In this document: piece by piece, positions 34,991 through 44,900 of the stretch | How positions within the stretch are numbered: the stretch's first letter is position 1 | Layout of the letters: every line of letters starts with the position of its first letter | Origin: Thioclava electrotropha | GTDB lineage: Bacteria > Pseudomonadota > Alphaproteobacteria > Rhodobacterales > Rhodobacteraceae | Length of the DNA stretch: 64,000 bases | Direction of reading: 5' to 3' | NCBI RefSeq assembly: GCF_002085925.2 | Contig: NZ_CP053562.1 | Coordinates: 186,001-250,000 of the forward strand | The notes under the pieces: model-generated | Told to the model about the DNA's origin: nothing | What the model saw: the letters and a program-made list of their open reading frames with translations, nothing else | Database searches by the model: none | Translations under genes and position numbers: made by a program

Positions 34991-35657
34991 AGGGATCGAG
35001 GCCGATGAGCCGCGGCACTTGGGCCATGTCGGTGAACAGTTCCGCCCCTTCCGCCGCGAGCTTCGGATTGTCGCCTTTCGGAGAGTAGCCGAGGCAACGC
35101 ATGCCTGCGTTTTTCGCCGCGCGCGCGCCTGTGGCGCTATCCTCGATCACCACGCAGGCGGTCGGGTCAGCGCCCAGATGGCGCGCGGCATGGATGTAGA
35201 GATCGGGCTTCGGCTTGGGCAGTCCCATGTCCTGCCCCGAGAACAGCAGCCCCTCCAGCCGCGTGCGGATATCCGGGTGCTGCCCGAGCGTCGCCTCCAT
35301 CTTCGCCTGCCGCCCGTTCGAGCCGACCGCAAAGGGAATTCCCTCTGCATCGAGCCGGGCGAGAAGGCGCGGGATGCCGGGCATCAGATCGGTCCCCTCG
35401 CGCAGCCGGGCGTAGAGCCCCTCGTAATAGCTATCGACCCAGCCCTCGGGCAGATCGGCCCCATGCGCGCGGCCCCATTGATAGACATTCTCGATGGTGG
35501 AACCGATGAAGGCGTCTTCCAGTTCGGAGATCGTCTTGTGCACGCCATAGCGCGCGAATTCTTCCTGAATCAGGTCGAAGGTCGCGGGCTCGCTGTCGAC
35601 GAGCACACCGTCGCAATCGAACAGGACGGCATGGGGGATCTTCGGGTGGTTTGTCAT
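34989..35657 (-). CDS. HAD family phosphatase
   Basis: A 222-residue haloacid-dehalogenase-like hydrolase with a helical cap: nucleophile region FDCDGVLVDSE, SNGRQAK (motif II), GLPKPKPDLY lysine motif III and VIEDSATGARAAK motif IV. The layout is that of the beta-phosphoglucomutase/YieH sugar-phosphatase branch; the substrate cannot be told. The start overlaps the rsmD stop by 4 bases, so it is the last gene of the flavoprotein-rsmD-HAD operon. Confidence 0.88.
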   Translation of the reverse strand: MTNHPKIPHAVLFDCDGVLVDSEPATFDLIQEEFARYGVHKTISELEDAFIGSTIENVYQWGRAHGADLPEGWVDSYYEGLYARLREGTDLMPGIPRLLARLDAEGIPFAVGSNGRQAKMEATLGQHPDIRTRLEGLLFSGQDMGLPKPKPDLYIHAARHLGADPTACVVIEDSATGARAAKNAGMRCLGYSPKGDNPKLAAEGAELFTDMAQVPRLIGLDP

Positions 35658-36217
35658 TCAGGCATCCGGGCAAGGGTTACGAGCGTGTCGCCATAACGGC
35701 GTTGGTCGAGCTGTTCGAGGGCGGCGGGCAGGATCGGCGGGGTGTTATCTTCCCAAACGATCATCGCGCCCGGAGCGATCCATCCATTCTCGAGACAGGA
35801 GGCGAGGGCGCGTTCGCCCAGCCCCATCCCGTAGGGCGGATCGAGGAAGATCAGATCGTAGCCTGGGCCGCGATTGGGGCCCATATTGGTTGCATCGCGC
35901 CGCCAGACATCGGTGACGCCCATCGCGCGCATCGCCTCGATATTGCGGCGCAGAAGCGCGCGGGCGGCGGTGCCGTCATCGACGAAGGCCACGCGGGCCG
36001 CGCCACGCGACAGCGCCTCCAGCCCCAGCGCGCCGGTGCCTGCGAAGAGATCGAGCACCCGCGCCTCGGGCACCGGATTGCCATGCCCGCCATTCGTCAG
36101 CAGGTTGAAGATCGACTCGCGCACGCGGTCGGTCGTGGGGCGCAGATGCGCATCCATGTCGCCCGCACCCACATCCGCCAGTTTCAGCCCACGCTTCGCG
36201 CCTCCGATAATTCTCAT
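35654..36217 (-). CDS. rsmD: 16S rRNA (guanine(966)-N2)-methyltransferase
   Basis: SAM-dependent methyltransferase acting on the small ribosomal subunit. The protein is 187 residues and starts MRIIGGAKRGLKL as expected. The RPTTDRVRESIFNLL segment, SAM site VLDLFAGTGALGLEALSRGA and the catalytic FLDPPYG tetrapeptide motif are intact. It is joined by ATGA overlaps to the flavoprotein upstream and the HAD gene downstream. Confidence 0.94.
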   Translation of the reverse strand: MRIIGGAKRGLKLADVGAGDMDAHLRPTTDRVRESIFNLLTNGGHGNPVPEARVLDLFAGTGALGLEALSRGAARVAFVDDGTAARALLRRNIEAMRAMGVTDVWRRDATNMGPNRGPGYDLIFLDPPYGMGLGERALASCLENGWIAPGAMIVWEDNTPPILPAALEQLDQRRYGDTLVTLARMPE

Positions 36218-37413
36218 TGCATCAGGGCTTTCAGCTCTGCCGTGGTCTCGACTGCTTCGGGCGTCACGGGCTTGCCCGCTTCGATGAGGCGCTTGCCGAC
36301 CATGTAGGCGCGCGCATCGTTGATCGCGTCCACCGCGATCAGGCGGCCTGCGCGGAAATACCAGAAGCTGCTGCCGTCATCGTGGCGGCTGACGACCTGA
36401 TCGTAGCCCGCATTGAGCCCGGCGATCTGCAGCTTCGCGTCGAACTGATCCGACCAGAACCACGGTTTTGGCGCATAGGCGCGGCCTGCTCCCAGCATGT
36501 TCTCGGCGACCAGCTCGCCCATGTCGATTGCGTTGCCGACGGATTCGAGGCGGATACGCCCCTCGGAGCCGGGGAAAGAGGCGCAATCGCCCGCCGCCCA
36601 GATATGGGGCGCGGAGGTGCGGCCCTGCGCGTCGGCGGCGATGCCGTTTTCGCAATGGATACCGGCTTCGCGGGCGATCTCCTCGTCGGGGGTGATGCCG
36701 ATGCCGACGATCACGAAATCGGCGGGCAATGCGCGCCCGTCCTCAAGGATCGCGCCGGTGACGGCCTCCTCGCCGGTCAGTCGCGTCAGGCCGACCCCTT
36801 CGAGGATTTCGACGCCGCGCTCGCGATGCAACTTGCGGATCGCGTCTGCAGTTTCTTCGCAGGCGACGCGGCCGAGGATGCGCGGGGCGGCCTCGACCAG
36901 CGTGACCTCAAGGCCGAGCTTGCGCGCGACCGCCGCCGCCTCCAGCCCGATATAGCCGCCGCCGACCACCAAGAGCCGCTTGCCGGGGGTGAAATGGGGC
37001 TGCATCCGGTCGACATCCGCGAGGTTGCGCACGGTGAAGACATTGCCCAGATCGCCGCCGATCGCGGCGGGCAGACGGCGCGGCGTGGCTCCGGTGCAGA
37101 GCGCGAGTTCGGAATAATCGAGCGTCTCGCCATCCGACAGGGTGACCCTCTGCGCCTCGGTGTCGATCGCGGTGACGGAGGTGCCGAGCCGCAGCGCGAT
37201 GTCGTTTTCCTGCCACCAGTCGGAGGCGCGCAGCGTCAGGCGCTCCAGCTCCATCTCGCCCAGCAGATAGGCTTTCGACAGGGGTGGGCGCTGGTAGGGT
37301 TGAATGGGCTCCGAGCCGATCACGGTGATCGCCCCGTCAAATTTTAGCGCCCGCAGTTTCGCGGCCATAGAGGCTGCGGCCTGTCCCGCGCCGACGATCA
37401 CTATTCCGCTCAT
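36214..37413 (-). CDS. Ferredoxin-reductase-type FAD oxidoreductase
   Basis: NAD(P)H-dependent flavoprotein of the BphA4/rubredoxin reductase type. The ATG at 37413 follows GGAGAAAG and gives 399 residues: FAD motif IVIVGAGQAAASMAAKLR, NAD motif LLVVGGGYIGLEAAAVARK, second FAD motif IWAAGDCASF, and a reductase C-terminal domain (PWFWSDQFDAKLQIAG). Normally such reductases feed electrons to a [2Fe-2S] ferredoxin or Rieske oxygenase/P450; no such partner is nearby, so the acceptor must be encoded elsewhere. Head of the operon with rsmD and the HAD gene; divergent from the peroxiredoxin. Confidence 0.88.
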   Translation of the reverse strand: MSGIVIVGAGQAAASMAAKLRALKFDGAITVIGSEPIQPYQRPPLSKAYLLGEMELERLTLRASDWWQENDIALRLGTSVTAIDTEAQRVTLSDGETLDYSELALCTGATPRRLPAAIGGDLGNVFTVRNLADVDRMQPHFTPGKRLLVVGGGYIGLEAAAVARKLGLEVTLVEAAPRILGRVACEETADAIRKLHRERGVEILEGVGLTRLTGEEAVTGAILEDGRALPADFVIVGIGITPDEEIAREAGIHCENGIAADAQGRTSAPHIWAAGDCASFPGSEGRIRLESVGNAIDMGELVAENMLGAGRAYAPKPWFWSDQFDAKLQIAGLNAGYDQVVSRHDDGSSFWYFRAGRLIAVDAINDARAYMVGKRLIEAGKPVTPEAVETTAELKALMQ

Positions 37414-37495
37414 AACTTTCTCCACTGGCCCGGCTCGCGCCTGACCCTATATCGACGGGCGGAACAAGTGCAACGCGAACAAATCGGAGCTTTCT

Positions 37496-37984
37496 ATGAC
37501 CTTAACGACCGGCGACGTACTTCCCGGCGCGACTTTCCTCGCCGTGGGCGATGAAGGGCCGCAACCCGTGAGCCTTGGCGACAAGATGAAGGGCCGCAAG
37601 ATCGTGATCTTCGCCGTGCCGGGCGCCTATACCGGCGTCTGCACCACCGCGCATGTGCCCAGCTTCATCCGCACCAAGGACCAATTCGCCGAAAAGGGCG
37701 TGGACGAGATCATCTGCGTCTCGGTCAACGACCCCTTCGTCATGCAGGCCTGGGGCGAGGCAACGGGCGCGACCGAGGCGGGGCTGACCATGCTGGCCGA
37801 CCCGGAAGCCGCCTTCACGCAAGCGATCGAGATGGACTTCACCGCGCCGCCCGCGGGCCTCATCAATCGCTCGAAGCGCTACGCGATGCTCGTCGAGGAT
37901 GGTGTGGTCAAGCATCTGAATGTCGAGGAAAGCCCCGGCACCTGCGAAGCCTCGGCAGGCGAAGGACTTCTCGCGGAACTCTGA
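37496..37984 (+). CDS. Peroxiredoxin (Prx5-type)
   Basis: Thiol peroxidase reducing hydrogen and organic peroxides. The 162-residue protein has the peroxidatic Cys49 in PGAYTGVCTTAHVPSF, typical of Prx5 (AhpC/TSA-redoxin) proteins. Further cysteines (ICVSV and GTCEAS) could act as resolving residues. It is monocistronic, divergent from the ferredoxin reductase, and ends in a strong terminator. Confidence 0.92.
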   Translation: MTLTTGDVLPGATFLAVGDEGPQPVSLGDKMKGRKIVIFAVPGAYTGVCTTAHVPSFIRTKDQFAEKGVDEIICVSVNDPFVMQAWGEATGATEAGLTMLADPEAAFTQAIEMDFTAPPAGLINRSKRYAMLVEDGVVKHLNVEESPGTCEASAGEGLLAEL

Positions 37985-38004
37985 TCCGCCGCCCTGACAA
38001 AATG

Positions 38005-38035
38005 AAAACGCCCGGCCGAGGAGCCGGGCGTTTTT
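38005..38035. terminator. Bidirectional terminator between the peroxiredoxin and pterin dehydratase genes
   Basis: AAAACGCCCGGC pairs with GCCGGGCGTTTT around a 6-base loop. The T run on the plus strand and the matching A run on the other side allow termination both ways, suiting the convergent genes. Confidence 0.85.
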
Positions 38036-38038
38036 CGT

Positions 38039-38410
38039 TCAGTCTTTTTCTTTTTCGACCGGCTCGGTCAGTCGCATCACCGGGCGCCCGATATCGCGGT
38101 CGACCTCGGCCACGCCCTCGGCCAGCGAATCCAGCGCGCCGGCCAGTTCGATGTCGAGGACACTGACGCCACCGCAGTCATGGGTCGTCAGCGTGATTTC
38201 GAGCTTGTTGTAGACGTTGCGCCAGTCGGGATGGTGATCCATCTTCTCGGCGCAGAGCGCGGCTTGGCTCATGAACCCCCAAGCGGCGGAGAAATCCTTG
38301 AACAGAAGCCGCTTGATCAAGGCATCCTGCCCATCGGCCGCGCGCCATCCGGTATCTTCAAGCGCATTGAGCAGCGCCTTGCGTTCCTCGGGTTCGAGCT
38401 TCGATGTCAT
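38039..38410 (-). CDS. phhB: 4a-hydroxytetrahydrobiopterin dehydratase
   Basis: Pterin-4a-carbinolamine dehydratase, 123 residues. It has the conserved histidine cluster MDHHPDWRNVYNKLEITLTTHD that forms the active site. The N-terminus is ~20 residues longer than the minimal family. No phenylalanine hydroxylase is in view, so its partner is elsewhere. ATG preceded by GGGAG. Single-gene unit. Confidence 0.92.
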   Translation of the reverse strand: MTSKLEPEERKALLNALEDTGWRAADGQDALIKRLLFKDFSAAWGFMSQAALCAEKMDHHPDWRNVYNKLEITLTTHDCGGVSVLDIELAGALDSLAEGVAEVDRDIGRPVMRLTEPVEKEKD

Positions 38411-38467
38411 CGCTTACTCCCTGATGCGTTAAGCTGGCCCGCAGCCTTGCAGCCCCGGGCCGCCAGT

Positions 38468-39349
38468 TCAAGCGGCACCGCTTTCGCGGGTCACGCTGCG
38501 GGTCTCGATTTTCGGCACCTGCACCACTTCGAGCGTGCGCGTGGGGAAGGGGATGCCGATATCGTTCGCGTCGAACTCCACCTTGATCTTGCGGGTATAT
38601 TCCGCCTGCAGGCCCCAGAAATCTTCCGTCTTGGCCCAGACGCGGAAGGTGAAATCGACCGAGCTGTCGCCCAGTTGCTTCACGCGGATCACCGGCGCGG
38701 GTTCCGGCAGGGCGCGCGGATCGGAAAGCGAGATATTCTCCAGCACTTCCTGCGTTTTCTTCAGGTCCGCGTCATAGGCGACGCCGATGGTCAGATCCAT
38801 CATCCGCGTCGGGTTGGCGGAGAAATTGGTGATCGCGCTCGACCAGATATCGCTGTTGGGCACGATGATCTGGATGCCGTCATAGGTCGTCAGCACCGTG
38901 TAGAAGAGCTGGATCTCGGTCACCGTGCCGCTTTCCGAGCCCGCCGCGATGAAATCGCCTTGGCGGAACGGGCGGAACAGAATGATCATCACGCCCGCCG
39001 CGAGGTTCGAAAGCGTTCCCTGCAGCGCCAGACCGATTGCCAGACCGGCGGCACCGACAAGGGCGGCCAGCGAGGTGGTCTGAATACCGAAGCGGTTGAG
39101 GATGAAGATCACCCCGATCGCGAGGATCAGGTATTTCACCATATTGCCGAGGAAGCCGAAGAGCGTGTCGTCCAGCCGTTTGTAGCGCTGCGACAGCGCC
39201 ACGATGCGCCGTTTGGCCCAAGCCGAGATCGCCATCGCGACCAGCAGGATCACCAGCGCAGCCACCACATTCACCGCAACCATGATGGCCGCATCGATCC
39301 GATCCTGCGTCAGCCACGCGCTGACATCGGTCAGGTCATTGAAATTCAT
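38468..39349 (-). CDS. Small-conductance mechanosensitive channel (MscS family)
   Basis: Inner-membrane channel releasing solutes on osmotic downshock. The 293 residues have three N-terminal transmembrane helices; the pore helix carries the Gly/Ala-rich pattern LAALVGAAGLAIGLALQGTLSN, followed by the beta domain FRPFRQGDFI and a mixed alpha/beta C-terminal cage. Size and motifs equal E. coli MscS. ATG preceded by GGGAG. It stands alone between the phhB gene and the GNAT-like gene. Confidence 0.93.
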   Translation of the reverse strand: MNFNDLTDVSAWLTQDRIDAAIMVAVNVVAALVILLVAMAISAWAKRRIVALSQRYKRLDDTLFGFLGNMVKYLILAIGVIFILNRFGIQTTSLAALVGAAGLAIGLALQGTLSNLAAGVMIILFRPFRQGDFIAAGSESGTVTEIQLFYTVLTTYDGIQIIVPNSDIWSSAITNFSANPTRMMDLTIGVAYDADLKKTQEVLENISLSDPRALPEPAPVIRVKQLGDSSVDFTFRVWAKTEDFWGLQAEYTRKIKVEFDANDIGIPFPTRTLEVVQVPKIETRSVTRESGAA

Positions 39350-39388
39350 TCATCGCTCCCGTCATACGTCCTTTAACATTGCTACTTA

Positions 39389-40576
39389 TCACGCCTGCTC
39401 ATCGCTGCCACCCGAGGGGCTCCGGAACGGGCCCATTTCGGTAAGTATCTCGATATCTTCGTCCACGGCGGCGCGTTCGGCTTCCAAGTACTCCGCGACC
39501 GCCCCGCGCAGACCTTCATGGCCGATCCAATGCGCCGAATGGGTGGCCACGGGCAGGTAGCCGCGCGCCAGCTTGTGCTCGCCCTGCGCCCCGGCCTCGA
39601 CCCGGCTCAGCTTGTGCGCGATCGCGTAATCGACCGCCTGATGGTAGCAAAGCTCGAAGTGCAGGAAGGGGTGATCCTCGATACAGCCCCAATAGCGCCC
39701 GAACAGCGCATCGCGCCCGATCAGGTTCAGCGCGCCCGCAATCGGGCGGTCTCCGTTCATCGCAAGCACCAGAAGCACGTCGTCGCGCATCTCGTGCAGA
39801 AGATCGAAGAAGGCGCGGCTCAGGTACGGGCGGCCCCATTTCCGCGCGCCAGTGTCCTGATAGAACTGCCAGAACGCATCCCAATGCTCGGGCCGGATAT
39901 CGTCGCCGGTCAGCTGAACGATCTCGCCGCCGAAAGCCTGTGCCCGCTGGCGTTCCTTGCGCAGCGTCTTGCGCTTGCGCGAACTCAGTTCGCCGAGGAA
40001 CTGGTCGAAGCTCTCGTAACCCTCGTTGAACCAGTGGAATTGCTGCCCGATCCGCGGCAGCCAGCCCGCCTCGGCGGCAAGCGCCGCCTCGTCCTCGGTG
40101 CAAAACGTCATATGGACCGAAGATACCCCGGCCCCTTCGGCGATCTGCGCCATCCCGGCCAGAAGCGCGCGGCCGCCGGCCTCTTCCAGCCCCGGCAGAA
40201 CCAGCAGACGTCGTCCGGCCACGGGGGTGAAGGGCACCGCGCATTGCAGTTTGGGGTAATAGCGCCCGCCCGCGCGCTCGAACGCATCGGCCCAGCCGTG
40301 ATCGAAGACATATTCGCCCTGACTGTGCGATTTCACGTAAAGGGGGGCTACCCCGATCACCCGATCGCCCATCCGCGCCACGAGATGTCGCGCATCCCAT
40401 CCCGTGCCCGGACCGACTGAGCCGGAGGCCTCGAGGGCGGCCAGAAACCGATGCGTGGTGAACGGGTCGAACGCCCGCTCCCCATCCCCGATTTCGGGGC
40501 AGGCGCAGGCGTTCCAGTCTTTTTCACTTATTTCGGAAATATCCGAATAAAGCGTGATTTCAACGCTTTGATCCAT
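39389..40576 (-). CDS. GNAT/FemAB-like peptidogalycan biosynthesis protein (COG3146 type)
   Basis: From the ATG at 40576 the protein has 395 residues. Motifs such as SSRKRKTLRKERQRA, GRYWGCIEDHPFLHFELCY and QGEHKLARGYLPV are those of the Acetyltransf_8/COG3146 family. These resemble FemX-type aminoacyl transferases and are widespread but poorly studied in alphaproteobacteria. The ribosome site is weak (GGGATA). An upstream GTG at 40627 is in frame. Third gene of the RidA-GDPD operon, 57 bases after GDPD. Confidence 0.82.
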   Translation of the reverse strand: MDQSVEITLYSDISEISEKDWNACACPEIGDGERAFDPFTTHRFLAALEASGSVGPGTGWDARHLVARMGDRVIGVAPLYVKSHSQGEYVFDHGWADAFERAGGRYYPKLQCAVPFTPVAGRRLLVLPGLEEAGGRALLAGMAQIAEGAGVSSVHMTFCTEDEAALAAEAGWLPRIGQQFHWFNEGYESFDQFLGELSSRKRKTLRKERQRAQAFGGEIVQLTGDDIRPEHWDAFWQFYQDTGARKWGRPYLSRAFFDLLHEMRDDVLLVLAMNGDRPIAGALNLIGRDALFGRYWGCIEDHPFLHFELCYHQAVDYAIAHKLSRVEAGAQGEHKLARGYLPVATHSAHWIGHEGLRGAVAEYLEAERAAVDEDIEILTEMGPFRSPSGGSDEQA

Positions 40577-40633
40577 TTTATCCCGGGTGGTTAGGCCATC
40601 CTTTGCCTGAATCTGTACCCTGAGCACGCGGCG

Positions 40634-41398
40634 TCAAGCCGGAAGCGCCGAGAGGTAGCCTTCGAAGGTCACGTTATCGGCCACCCGACGCGCCAGCGCC
40701 TCCTCGTCGACCGAGCGGATCGTCCAGCACAGAACAGGCACGCCGAGCGATTTCAGCTCGGTCACCCGCAGCGCGTTCAGGTCCTTCGCCTCATGCGAGA
40801 TGAAGGCCGCGCCGACACGCTCGAAATCGGGAATATGGCGCAGCTCGTCGCCGCGCGCTGCGGGCAGCAGCGCCCAGTCATTGGGCTGATAGGCCGAGGT
40901 CGTCAGCCCGACCGGAACGCCCGGGGCCAATTCGCCGAATGCCGCCACCGCATGCGGATTGAAGGACATCACCGCAACCGGGCCTTCGTAATCGCGCAGC
41001 AACAGCGCTGTCGCCTCTTCCAGCGGACCGATCTGCTGGCCGAGCGCGCCGTCCTGATCCTTGATCTCAACCAGAAGCGGGACCTGCCCGTCGACAATCT
41101 TGAGCACCTCGGCGAGGGTCGGAATGCCCTCCTGCGTCCCGCTCAGATGGATCGCGGCAAGCTCTGCCGACGTGCGCTGGCGCACCGGGCCGCGCTCTGC
41201 GGTCAGCCGGTCCAGCGCGTAGTCGTGAAACACCATCGGCACGCCATCGGCCGAGAGTTGCACGTCGATCTCGATTCCATAGCCCGCCGCGATAGCCGCA
41301 CGGATTGCGCCACGGCTGTTTTCGGGACGGCCGAGCGTGTAGTCGTGCAGCGCCCGATGCGCGATCGGAAGCCGGAGAAAATCAGGATGCAATGCCAT
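40634..41398 (-). CDS. Glycerophosphodiester phosphodiesterase family protein
   Basis: Hydrolyses glycerophosphodiesters to glycerol-3-phosphate and an alcohol. The 254 residues include the catalytic HRALHDYTLGRPENS (His-Arg and the Glu-Asn pair), EIDVQLSADGVPMVFHD with metal ligands and the second His, and LLVEIKDQ. There is no signal peptide, so the enzyme is cytoplasmic. The ATG overlaps the RidA stop by one base. Placed between RidA and an acyltransferase, in a layout frequently seen in related genomes as far as I recall. Confidence 0.9.
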   Translation of the reverse strand: MALHPDFLRLPIAHRALHDYTLGRPENSRGAIRAAIAAGYGIEIDVQLSADGVPMVFHDYALDRLTAERGPVRQRTSAELAAIHLSGTQEGIPTLAEVLKIVDGQVPLLVEIKDQDGALGQQIGPLEEATALLLRDYEGPVAVMSFNPHAVAAFGELAPGVPVGLTTSAYQPNDWALLPAARGDELRHIPDFERVGAAFISHEAKDLNALRVTELKSLGVPVLCWTIRSVDEEALARRVADNVTFEGYLSALPA

Positions 41399-41853
41399 CA
41401 CGCGACCTCGAAAATCGCCTCGATTTCGACCGCGACGCCCATCGGCAGCGAAGCCGCCGAGACCGCCGAACGCGCGTGACGCCCCGCATCGCCGAAGACC
41501 TCGACCATCAGGTCCGAACAGCCGTTCACGACTTTCGGCTGATCGGTAAACTCAGGCGTCGAATTCACGAACCCCACCAGCTTCACCACACGGAGCTTGT
41601 CGAGATCGCCAATGGCCGCTTTCGCCTGCGCGATCAGCGCCAGCCCGCAGAACCGCGCCGCCATCGCGCCCTCTTCGACATCCATCCCGTCGCCGAGCTT
41701 GCCGCGGATCAGCCCCTCGGGCCCGTTCGAGATCTGTCCCGAGACGAACAGTTGATTGCCGGTGCGCACGAAGGGCACGTAATTCGCCGCCGGTGCCGGG
41801 GCATCGGGAAGGTGAATTCCCAGCTCTTCGAGACGTGCTTCGATCTTGGCCAT
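41398..41853 (-). CDS. RidA family protein (YjgF/YER057c/UK114)
   Basis: Enamine/imine deaminase-fold protein of 151 residues. The ATG at 41853 follows GGAGGG; a longer frame to 41865 would place that ribosome site inside the gene. Conserved parts are YVPFVRTGNQLFVSGQIS and the C-terminal SLPMGVAVEIEAIFEV. The usual catalytic Arg of the RidA subgroup (in the segment RxAxxVxxLP) is at HARSAVSAASLP, so the deaminase function may be kept. It belongs to the larger, less studied Rid group with ~150 residues. Confidence 0.88.
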   Translation of the reverse strand: MAKIEARLEELGIHLPDAPAPAANYVPFVRTGNQLFVSGQISNGPEGLIRGKLGDGMDVEEGAMAARFCGLALIAQAKAAIGDLDKLRVVKLVGFVNSTPEFTDQPKVVNGCSDLMVEVFGDAGRHARSAVSAASLPMGVAVEIEAIFEVA

Positions 41854-41920
41854 TGCGCCCTCCATGAAATTTCGCGGCGAGGCTAGGCGCGCGCCTGTTT
41901 CCCCGCAAGCGGATTCGCGT

Positions 41921-41979
41921 CTCTTCTTCTTGATCGAAATATCCCGAGGGCGCGATAGCGCGGGGGCGGAGCCCCTCGC
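41921..41979 (-). repeat. Dispersed 3'-end repeat, copy C
   Basis: Minus-strand reading GGGGCTCCGCCCCCGC, a GCGCTATCGCGC core, then CTCGGGATATTT and a purine-rich tail. It begins 3 bases after the smc stop and points in the smc direction, and precedes the RidA promoter. Confidence 0.75.
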
Positions 41980-41981
41980 CG

Positions 41982-44900
41982 TTATGCCACCAGCGCCTCG
42001 GCCTTCTTCAGGTCGACCGAGACCAGCTGGCTCACGCCCTGCTCCTGCATCGTTACCCCGAACAGCCGGTCCATCCGCGCCATCGTTACAGCGTGGTGGG
42101 TGATGATCAGGAAGCGCGTATCGGTGCGCCGCGTCATCTCGTCGAGCAGGTCGCAGAAGCGCGTCACGTTGGCGTCATCGAGCGGTGCGTCGACCTCGTC
42201 GAGCACACAGATCGGCGCGGGGTTGGCCATGAAGACCGCGAAGATCAGCGCCATCGCGGTCAGAGTCTGCTCACCGCCCGACAGCAGCGACAGCGTCGAC
42301 AGCTTCTTGCCCGGCGGCTGGCACATGATCTCGAGACCGGCCTCCAGCGGGTCGTCGCTTTCGACCAGTTGCAGGTTCGCCGAGCCGCCGCCGAAGAGGT
42401 GGGTGAACAGCGTGCGGAAGTTCTCGTTCACCTGCTCGAACGCGGTCAGCAGACGCTCGCGCCCTTCGCGGTTCAAACCCGAAATCCCCGCGCGCAGCTT
42501 GCGGATCGCCTCTTCGAGATCGGATTTCTCCTGCACCAGCGTGTCATGCTCTTCCTGCACTTCGCGGGCGTCTTCCTCGGCGCGCAGGTTCACAGCACCA
42601 AGGCTCTCGCGCAGGCGTTTCAGCCGGTTCACTTCCGCGTCGAGCTTTTCCGCGTCGGGCATCTTTTCGGGATCGGCGTCGAGGCTTGCCAGCAGATCCT
42701 GCGGCGACTTCTCGGTCTCCTCCAGAATACGTTCGGCGGCATAGGCGACGGTCTCGCGGGCTGCATCGACGCGCGCTTCGGCGCGGGCGCGGGCTTCGCG
42801 CGCCTCGCCAGCCAGACGTTCGGATTCGCGCTCGGCCAGCTGCGCCTCGCGCAGGGCGCTTTCCGCGCTCGAAAGCTTGTCCGACGCCTCTGCCTGACGC
42901 GCTTCGGCGGTGGCGATGGCCTCCGACAGCTCGGCGCGTTTCGCGGCCAGTTCCTCGGGTGCGGCAGAGGCGTCCTTCAGCTCCGCCTCGCTCTCGATCT
43001 TGCGGGTTTCCAGCTCGGCAGAGCGTTTCTCGGCGGTCTCCAGCCGGTGCCGCCAACCGGAGATTTCCTTGGTGATCTCCTGCCGACGCTTCAGCCGCGC
43101 CTCGCCTTCGCGGCGGATTTCGTCATGGGCAGAGCGCTTGGTCATCATCGTCATCCGCGCCGCTTCGACGGTCATCTTCACCGCCTCGACGTCGCCGCGC
43201 GCGGCGTCCAGATCGGGCAGGGAGGATTGCGCATTCTCCGCCTCGCGCAGCGCCATCCGCGCGCTGCCGGCTTCTTCCTCGTGGCGGGCGACGGCGAGCT
43301 GGGCGCTTTCCAGCTTGGAACTGGCGATGGAGCGATCGGCCTCGGCCCGGCTGAGCGCGCGGCCAGCTTCGGCCAGACGGCGATCGGCATCACGGCGCGC
43401 CTCGCGGGCGGCGGCATCGGCGCGGGTGGCCTCGGCCAGCGCGGCGGTCAGCGCCTCATGGGCGGATTTCGCGCCCGAAGCGCGCGCCTCGGCGTCTTCG
43501 AGATCGCGCTTCAACTCCACCAGACGGTTGAGCTGTTGCAGGCGCAGCGCGGCGGCGGTCGGGGCGTCCTCGGCACCGGCGCGATAGCCGTCCCAGCGCC
43601 AAAGGTCGCCCTCGGTCGAGACGAGCCGCTGGCCGGGGGCCAGTTGATCCTGCAGCCGCACGCCCTCGTCGTAATCCTCGACCAGACCGATCTGCGAAAT
43701 CCGGCGGACCAGCACATCGGGCACATCCACATGAGCTGAGAGCGGCTCGACACCGACGGGCAGGGGCTGCGGCGCGGGATAGTCGGGCAGGGCTTGCCAG
43801 CCGGTCGCGTCATCCTCGCCGACTTCCGGCGCGCGCAGGTCATCGGCGAGCGCGGCACCCAGCGCCGCCTCGTAGCCGCGATCCACCCGGACGCGGTCGA
43901 GAATTTGCTGCCCGTTGGAGGCTTCGCGATCGACCAGACGCGCGAGCGCCGACACCTCGGCCCGCAAGGCCCCCGCTTCGCCCTCGGCTTCCGAGCGCGC
44001 CGCCCGGGCCGCGCTTTCGCGGCCCTGAGCCTCGGCGCGCGCGTCATCGGCTTGGCCAAGCGCTTCCTCGGCGGCTTCGGCTGCGGCCTGCGCCTGCGTC
44101 TGTGCGCCTTCTGCCGCTTCGAATTCCGTGTTCGCCTTCGCAAGCGCGGCAGCAGCGGCTTCGGCGGCCTGCTTCGCCTGCGCCGCAGCGGCTTCGGATT
44201 TCTCCGCCGTCGCGCGGTTGTCGGTGACGAGACGCTGCGACGACTGGTGACGGGCGGCGAGCCGCGCGACATCCTCGGTCAGTTCCGACAGTTGCGCCTC
44301 GCGCTCCTGCAAAATCTGCGCGGCCTCATGGGCGGCATCGACCGCGGCCGCCAGCTTGTCTTCATGCCCTTCGGAGGCTTTCGCGATCTGCGCCTGCTCC
44401 CATTCGAGCCGCCCGATCGTCTCGCCCGCATCGCGGTTGAGACCCGCTTCGCGCTCCATGTCGCGCACGAGCTGCTCGATCCGGGCTTTCAGCGTTTCGA
44501 TCCGCGCGATCGCCTGATCTTCCTGATCCGAGAGCGCATCGCGCTGTACGGTGAGCCGTTGCAGGATCGCGCCTGCAATGGCTTCTTCCTCGCGCAGCGG
44601 CGGCAATGCGTCTTCCTTGCCTTGCCGGGCTTTGGCCGCCTCGCGGGACGCTTTCTCCGCCTGCGCGGCCCCGGCGACCTTCTCGCGATGTGCCTCTTCG
44701 GCAGTGGTGCGGGCCAGATCGGCTTCGCGCCAGCGGCGATACAGCAGCATCCCCTCGGCGCGGCGCAGCTCTTCGCCAATGGTGCGGTAGCGCGCGGCCT
44801 GGCGCGCCTGCCGGGCCAAGGTGGCCAGTTGCGAGGCGAGCTGCTCGATCACGTCGTCGACGCGGGTCAGGTTCTGTTCCGCGCCGTTCAGCTTCAGCTC

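Noticed and set aside
36000..36200. Possible TPP or other riboswitch upstream of ynjB or flavoprotein genes
   Set aside because: No conserved riboswitch core is visible; ynjB is only 11 bases behind the previous gene, leaving no room for one.
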